Assembly: GCA_023437715.1 (NCBI GenBank)
Contig: JAEZFK010000068.1
Location: 1-64,000 of the forward strand
Direction: 5' to 3'
Source of the DNA: Bacillota bacterium
Lineage (GTDB): Bacteria; Bacillota; Clostridia; Lachnospirales; Lachnospiraceae
Length of the DNA stretch: 64,000 nucleotides
Numbering within the stretch: position 1 is the first letter of the stretch; each line of letters begins with the position of its first letter. The position numbers and the translations under genes were made by a program. This document shows, piece after piece, positions 60,300 through 64,000 of the stretch. Under the pieces are notes generated by a model that was given only the letters and a program-made list of their open reading frames with translations, did not search any database and was not told the origin of the DNA.

Positions 60300-61535
60300 A
60301 TGAAGAAAGTTACGGCATTATTATTAAGCTGTTTTCTGCTGTTTTTCAGTTTCTGCCCGGTGGCGGCAGGGCAGGAGCCGGATGTGACGGCAGCCTCGGA
60401 CATGATTATCCAGGCGGAGGAGGCAAAACAGGCAAACACCTCGGATGGCCCCGCCCTCCAGTCTCCCAGCGCTGTTTTAATGGAAGCGTCGACCGGACAG
60501 ATCATTTATGAAAAGGATGCGGATGTAAAACGGAGTCCTGCAAGCATTACAAAGATCATGACGCTGATCCTTATTTTTGATGCTCTGGATTCAGGAAAGA
60601 TCAAGATGACCGATGAGGTCGTCACCAGCGCCCATGCAAAGTCCATGGGAGGCTCCCAGGTATTTCTGGAAGAGGGAGAGGTTCAGACGGTGGAAACCCT
60701 GATAAAGTGTATTGTGGTGGCCTCCGGGAACGACGCCTCTGTGGCAATGGCGGAATACATAGCAGGAACTGAGGATGAATTTGTGAAAATGATGAACGAG
60801 CGGGCGGCAGGCCTTGGGATGACAAACACCCATTTTGAAGACTGCTGCGGCCTTACCGAGTCTCCCACCCATGTGACAACCGCCAGGGATATTGCCATCA
60901 TGTCAAGGGAGCTGATTAACAAATACCCCCAGATCCATAATTATTCCACCATCTGGATGGAAAACATCACTCATGTGACAAAGCAGGGGACCAAGGAATT
61001 CGGCCTTTCCAATACCAATAAGCTGTTAAAAATGGCCACTAATTTTACTGTAACCGGCTTAAAGACCGGCTCCACCTCTGTGGCGAAATACTGTCTGTCC
61101 GCTACGGCGGAAAAGGATGGGGTCCGTCTCATTGCCTCAATTATGGCGGCTCCTGACTATAAGGTCCGGTTTGCCGATGCCCAGACCCTGTTAAATTACG
61201 GGTATGCCAACTGCAAGCTGTATGAGGATAAGGAAATGCTTCCTCTTCCCGATATGATAGTGGATAACGGCGTGGCGGATGAGGTACCCTTAAAATACGG
61301 CGGCTCTTTCTCCTATTTAAGCCTTAAGGGTGAGGATTTTTCCACCATTGAAAAAGAACTGGTGCTGGAGCCCTCCATTCAGGCTCCGGTAGAACAGGAC
61401 CAGTCGGCAGGAAGCCTTATATACACCATGGGAGGCAAAAAGATCGGGGAGGTTCCCATATTGACGGCAGAGGCAGTGCGTGAGGCGAAGTTTACGGATT
61501 ACTTTAAGAAGCTTTGGAAAGCGTTCCGGCTGTAG
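60300..61535 (+). CDS. D-alanyl-D-alanine carboxypeptidase, DacB/DacF type
   Basis: Class C low-molecular-mass PBP trimming peptidoglycan stem peptides, 411 residues. Signal peptide at about 1-24 (MKKVTALLLSCFLLFFSFCPVAAG). Active site SITK in SPASITKIMTL, SGN in VASGNDASVAMAEYI and KTG in TGLKTGSTSVAKYC; a PBP5_C domain follows from about residue 300. The C-terminus KKLWKAFRL could be an amphipathic anchor. ATG 60300 gives the signal peptide; the upstream frame from 60222 has no ribosome site. The sigma-E-like promoter suggests a spore-cortex role like Bacillus DacB. Confidence 0.92.
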   Translation: MKKVTALLLSCFLLFFSFCPVAAGQEPDVTAASDMIIQAEEAKQANTSDGPALQSPSAVLMEASTGQIIYEKDADVKRSPASITKIMTLILIFDALDSGKIKMTDEVVTSAHAKSMGGSQVFLEEGEVQTVETLIKCIVVASGNDASVAMAEYIAGTEDEFVKMMNERAAGLGMTNTHFEDCCGLTESPTHVTTARDIAIMSRELINKYPQIHNYSTIWMENITHVTKQGTKEFGLSNTNKLLKMATNFTVTGLKTGSTSVAKYCLSATAEKDGVRLIASIMAAPDYKVRFADAQTLLNYGYANCKLYEDKEMLPLPDMIVDNGVADEVPLKYGGSFSYLSLKGEDFSTIEKELVLEPSIQAPVEQDQSAGSLIYTMGGKKIGEVPILTAEAVREAKFTDYFKKLWKAFRL

Positions 61536-61568
61536 CAGATTCAAAGCATTGAAAAAAGAAAACAGAGT

Positions 61569-61616
61569 AAAACCGCTGATCCATAGCCCTTCCGGGCTTT
61601 GGTACAGCGGTTTTTT
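61569..61616 (+). terminator. Terminator of the carboxypeptidase gene
   Basis: AAAACCGCTG/CAGCGGTTTT arms with an inner AGCCC/GGGCT stem and T-run. Confidence 0.9.
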
Positions 61617-61768
61617 GCGCAGCCGGTGACCTTTAAGATTTCCGGTAAAATAAATGAATGCGGAAACCGTCTTGCTTTATAATGTTACGTTTTCGTTGAA
61701 CATAACTCGCAATATTCCTTATAAAAACAGGAAAAGGCCTTAAATCTTAACGTAATTCGTGACAAATG

Positions 61769-61821
61769 TTGACAACATGGCAGCCAGAAATTATACTCTA
61801 GGAATAACTTGGCGGCCAAGT
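61769..61821 (+). promoter_or_regulatory. Promoter P1 with two operators
   Basis: TTGACA (61769-61774), 17 bases, TATACT (61792-61797). Operator 1 AACATGGCAGCCAG starts at 61774 inside the spacer. Operator 2, AACTTGGCGGCCAAGT (61806-61821), is a nearly perfect palindrome (ACTTGGC-G-GCCAAGT) beginning at about +2. Operator start-to-start distance is 32 bases. Confidence 0.8.
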
Positions 61822-61956
61822 GCCTAATTGTAACTAATGTTTGCGTTTTTGCGTAATAATACAAATAAATTATATATAACAATGGAGAAATCGGGTGAAT
61901 GAAAAAATGCATTGTATAATTTGCATGAAAAAATAAAAGAAACATAAAGAAAGTTG

Positions 61957-62009
61957 TTGACAACATGGCAGCCAAGTGATATTCTTTAATCACAACATGG
62001 CAGCCAAGA
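61957..62009 (+). promoter_or_regulatory. Promoter P2 with two operators
   Basis: TTGACA (61957-61962), 17 bases, TATTCT (61980-61985). Operator 3 AACATGGCAGCCAAGT (61962-61977) fills the spacer and operator 4 AACATGGCAGCCAAGA (61994-62009) follows the start site. The spacing is again 32 bases, copying P1 exactly. The GntR regulator encoded downstream is the likely binder. Confidence 0.8.
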
Positions 62010-62056
62010 TGCGACATAAATTGCCAACGGAATATTTTTACAAAGGAGGAGGAGAA

Positions 62057-62836
62057 GTGAAGGAAAATATGGAACAGGTAAAAATGATGCACATTGGGAT
62101 TTCAAAAGGGGATGTGGGGCGCTATGTATTTTTACCTGGAAGCCCTGAAAGGGCGGAAAAGATAGCGGCTTATTTTGAAAATCCCAAAGAAATTGCCTAT
62201 CACCGTGAATTCAGAACCTTTACCGGTGAATTGGAAGGAGTCAGGGTGGCTGTGACAAGTACGGGCATTGGGGGACCTTCCACAGCCATTGCGGTGGAAG
62301 AGCTCTGTCAATGCGGAGCCGACACCATGATGCGGATTGGTTCCTGTGCTTCTGTTTCTGAAAAAGTCAGAACAGGGGACATCGTAATTCCCAACGGCGC
62401 CATAAGGATGGAAGGGACGGGAATGCATTACCTGCCTCTGGAATTTCCGGCAGTTCCCGACTTTGGACTTTTAAAGGAACTGGAGAATGCAGCTCAGACC
62501 CTGGATATGCCTTACAACGTGGGAGTCACCATCACCAAGGATTCCTTTTACAGCCAGACCCGCCCGGAAACAAAGCCTGTGGGAGATGAGATCCTTTACC
62601 GGTGGAAGGCCTATGAGGCGGGAGGCGCCACCTCTACCAGCATGGAATGCTCCACCCTGTTTTTAGTGGCGGCCAGTCTTGGAATCCGTTCTGCCTCGGT
62701 CCTGGTCAGCGCTACTGATTATAAAAAATACGAAGAAGAAAACAGGGTGCCCCTGACGGATCTGGAGGACCGGGTTATCCGGGTGGGAATTGAAGCAATG
62801 AAATCAATAATCAGAGGAGATATGCAGCAGAGATGA
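62057..62836 (+). CDS. Nucleoside phosphorylase, uridine phosphorylase-like
   Basis: Phosphorolytic cleavage of nucleosides to base and (deoxy)ribose 1-phosphate; PNP/UDP family, 259 residues. Motifs: FLPGSPERAEKIA near the N-terminus, TSTGIGGPSTAIAVEELCQCGADTMMRIGSCASV with phosphate-binding residues, and GGATSTSMECSTLFLVAASLGIRSASVLV with the ribose-binding MEC. Most like Udp. The GTG at 62057 follows AAAGGAGGAGGAG; ATG 62069 is possible. Overlaps the GntR gene by four bases; the BMP transporter gene follows, so imported nucleosides are its likely substrate. Confidence 0.88.
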   Translation: MKENMEQVKMMHIGISKGDVGRYVFLPGSPERAEKIAAYFENPKEIAYHREFRTFTGELEGVRVAVTSTGIGGPSTAIAVEELCQCGADTMMRIGSCASVSEKVRTGDIVIPNGAIRMEGTGMHYLPLEFPAVPDFGLLKELENAAQTLDMPYNVGVTITKDSFYSQTRPETKPVGDEILYRWKAYEAGGATSTSMECSTLFLVAASLGIRSASVLVSATDYKKYEEENRVPLTDLEDRVIRVGIEAMKSIIRGDMQQR

Positions 62837-63606
62837 TCCATACATTTGATTACAGCCGGCTGCCTCTGCTTGAGGGAGAGGATTCGGAAACACCGGCATT
62901 GCCTAATTATGTAAAGATTTACGATATTATTTTCAGCCTGATCGTGGAAGGGGTTATTAGGACCGGAGAGGCGGTTCCAAGTGAAAATGCCCTGGCAGGC
63001 TACTGGAATGTGAGCAGGGGAACCGTAAGAATGGCCATGAGAAAGCTGGAGGAGGACGGTTATATCCATAAGACCCAGGGAAAACAGGCTGTGGTGGCAG
63101 CCAATGCCCTTCAGTCAAAAAGCGGATTTCAGTGGTTATATAATCCGTGCCTGGAAAATTGCGTGGATGATATTGATGACATGAGCAGCTATCCCCAGTA
63201 CCAGCCCTGCGGTGTGTACGTCGCCCGTGAGATGGGTTATGAGGGAGGAGGACAGCTGATGGTTTCGGTAAGCACCAACTATTTTTCCAAAGGCCGGCAG
63301 GTAGCCAATACGGCCACCATCTTTGATGCCTCATATTTGGGGGAATACGGACTGGATATGAATAACCGGGAAACCATCCAAAATTTTGTGGTTGAAAGAT
63401 TATACCAGCTGGCGAAGAGGAGCAAGACCGTATTTAATGTGTTTAACGCGGCGGATTCCTATATTGCCGATGCCCATAAGAACGCCCCTGTTCTCGTTGT
63501 GGAGGAAATTCTCATCGGAGAAGGGGACAAGCCTCTGGCTTATGCAAAGCATCAGCTTTTGGGAAGCCAGTATCGTTTTTCCATGGAGCGCAAGTCACAT
63601 TTATAA
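62833..63606 (+). CDS. GntR-family transcriptional regulator
   Basis: 257 residues. Winged HTH of the GntR type: IYDIIFSLIVEGVIRTGEAVPSENALAGYWNVSRGTVRMAMRKLEEDGYIHKTQGKQAVV (about 25-85). The C-terminal half looks like a UTRA-type effector domain, with LVVEEILIGEGDKPLAYAKHQLLGSQYRF at its end. Translationally coupled to the phosphorylase (ATGA). It probably binds the GGCNGCC operators upstream and responds to a nucleoside or sugar phosphate. Confidence 0.87.
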   Translation: MIHTFDYSRLPLLEGEDSETPALPNYVKIYDIIFSLIVEGVIRTGEAVPSENALAGYWNVSRGTVRMAMRKLEEDGYIHKTQGKQAVVAANALQSKSGFQWLYNPCLENCVDDIDDMSSYPQYQPCGVYVAREMGYEGGGQLMVSVSTNYFSKGRQVANTATIFDASYLGEYGLDMNNRETIQNFVVERLYQLAKRSKTVFNVFNAADSYIADAHKNAPVLVVEEILIGEGDKPLAYAKHQLLGSQYRFSMERKSHL

Positions 63607-63652
63607 AACAGGTAAAAGAAGCCTTTAAAGGCTATTTAAGGAGGATAAAAGA

Positions 63653-64000
63653 ATGAAGAAAGGTTTAGGATTCATGCTGGCAGGTGCCCTTGTCTGCAGT
63701 ACCCTTTTTACGGCCTGCGGCAGCGCAGGGAGCAGTGCCCCGGACAAAACAGATCAGGAACAGACGTCAGCCGCAAAGAAAGAAGACAAAGCTCCGCTGA
63801 AAGTGGTATATCTGGTCAACGGCAACTTAGGCGACAAGGGCTTTTATGATTCCGCCGCCTCAGGTCTCTATAAGATGAGGGATGAACTGGGGGCTGATGT
63901 CAAGGTCGTTGAGATGGGCCGGGATGAAACCAGCTATGAAGGGCATTTTATGGATGTATCGGAACAGGATTGGGATATTATTGTGGCAGGAACCTGGTCC
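63653..64000 (+). CDS. BMP-family nucleoside-binding lipoprotein (3' end outside window)
   Basis: Only the first 116 codons are present. Signal peptide MKKGLGFMLAGALVCSTLFTAC with a lipobox Cys near 22, a charged linker, then LKVVYLVNGNLGDKGFYDSAASGLYKM, the start of a BMP/PnrA domain. Start follows AAGGAGGATAAAAGA. It is not close to the BMP protein at 3.6 kb in the visible part, so it is a second nucleoside-type importer; ABC subunits are expected beyond the window edge. Confidence 0.85.
   Translation, partial: MKKGLGFMLAGALVCSTLFTACGSAGSSAPDKTDQEQTSAAKKEDKAPLKVVYLVNGNLGDKGFYDSAASGLYKMRDELGADVKVVEMGRDETSYEGHFMDVSEQDWDIIVAGTWS

Larger units (their letters stand above)
61617..62056 (+). other. 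Long control region of the nucleoside phosphorylase gene
   Basis: About 440 bases without a convincing gene. It holds two separate promoter/operator modules (listed individually) and AT-rich sequence between them. A six-codon frame MKKCIV near 61900 with a weak ribosome site is too short to call. Confidence 0.6.

Noticed and set aside
61895..61940. Short leader peptide (MKKCIV) between P1 and P2
   Set aside because: Only six codons, weak ribosome site, no attenuator-like stems around it.
61685..62092. 135-codon minus-strand frame across the phosphorylase control region
   Set aside because: Low-complexity Phe/Tyr/His composition from AT-rich DNA, and it covers two clear promoters.
1..64000. 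Prophage, IS element, restriction or other defence system, tRNA or rRNA genes
   Set aside because: No transposase, integrase, phage structural, nuclease-type defence gene, cloverleaf or rRNA sequence was recognised on either strand.

Overview
The window looks like a chromosomal segment of a Gram-positive, spore-forming, fermentative anaerobe of the Clostridia, most likely Lachnospiraceae (Lacrimispora/Enterocloster-like). This placement rests on gene content and order: a division and cell-wall cluster with both a vegetative and a SpoVD-like transpeptidase, PTS-centred sugar metabolism, BMP-type nucleoside transporters, an RDAC-family protein, a split B12-dependent methionine synthase, strong AGGAGG ribosome sites and frequent TTG/GTG starts. 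Nearly all genes are on the + strand. I saw no rRNA, tRNA, IS element, prophage or CRISPR array.

Layout. 1-2.7 kb: YesM/YesN-type two-component system. 2.8-3.2 kb: isolated VOC protein. 3.6-8.2 kb: BMP lipoprotein plus nucleoside ABC transporter. 8.3-21.8 kb: division/cell-wall (dcw) cluster mraZ-rsmH-ftsL-pbpB-spoVD-mraY-murD-ftsW/spoVE-murA-ftsQ-ftsZ; murE, murF, murG, murB and ftsA are absent. 22-25.3 kb: two unknown genes, then hflK-hflC. 25.4-29.5 kb: metF, a separate MetH reactivation protein, and a MetH core without that domain. 29.6-37 kb: trpS, RDAC gene, eno, an MBL hydrolase, a phosphopantetheinyl transferase, a convergent EamA transporter, a glutaredoxin-like protein and an anchored metallophosphoesterase. 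37-41 kb: RpiR regulator and fructose genes fruK-fruA. 41-43.5 kb: GNAT, HAD and LCP proteins. 43.6-46.3 kb: metal-handling group (Cys-rich membrane peptide, His-rich CobW GTPase, CobW-like GTPase fused to a YcgQ-like domain). 46.5-51.1 kb: acid-sugar catabolism (DUF1537 kinase, GntP permease, PdxA2-like dehydrogenase, DeoR regulator). 51.3-58.6 kb: galactitol-type PTS with PRD regulator, class II aldolase, histidine phosphatase and DhaK/DhaL kinase subunits. 58.7-61.5 kb: divergent polysaccharide deacetylase and D,D-carboxypeptidase. 61.8-64 kb: tandem operator-controlled promoters, nucleoside phosphorylase, GntR regulator and the start of a second BMP lipoprotein gene.

How it fits together. 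The cluster makes lipid I precursors, divisome and spore-cortex enzymes. Three genes whose Bacillus relatives act in sporulation (spoVD-, spoVE- and dacB-like) each have an upstream sequence resembling a sigma-E promoter. The 46-58 kb block reads as two adjacent carbon-source operons, probably both feeding triose phosphates. The two ends of the window both concern nucleoside uptake.

Most striking non-coding signals: two matched promoter/operator modules with identical 32-bp operator spacing before the nucleoside phosphorylase; a 52-bp tandem repeat whose hairpin core recurs between the two CobW genes 23 kb away; an 88-nt imperfect palindrome after murD; and a 35-bp tandem hairpin repeat before eno. 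All motif calls were made by eye, without searches or alignments.
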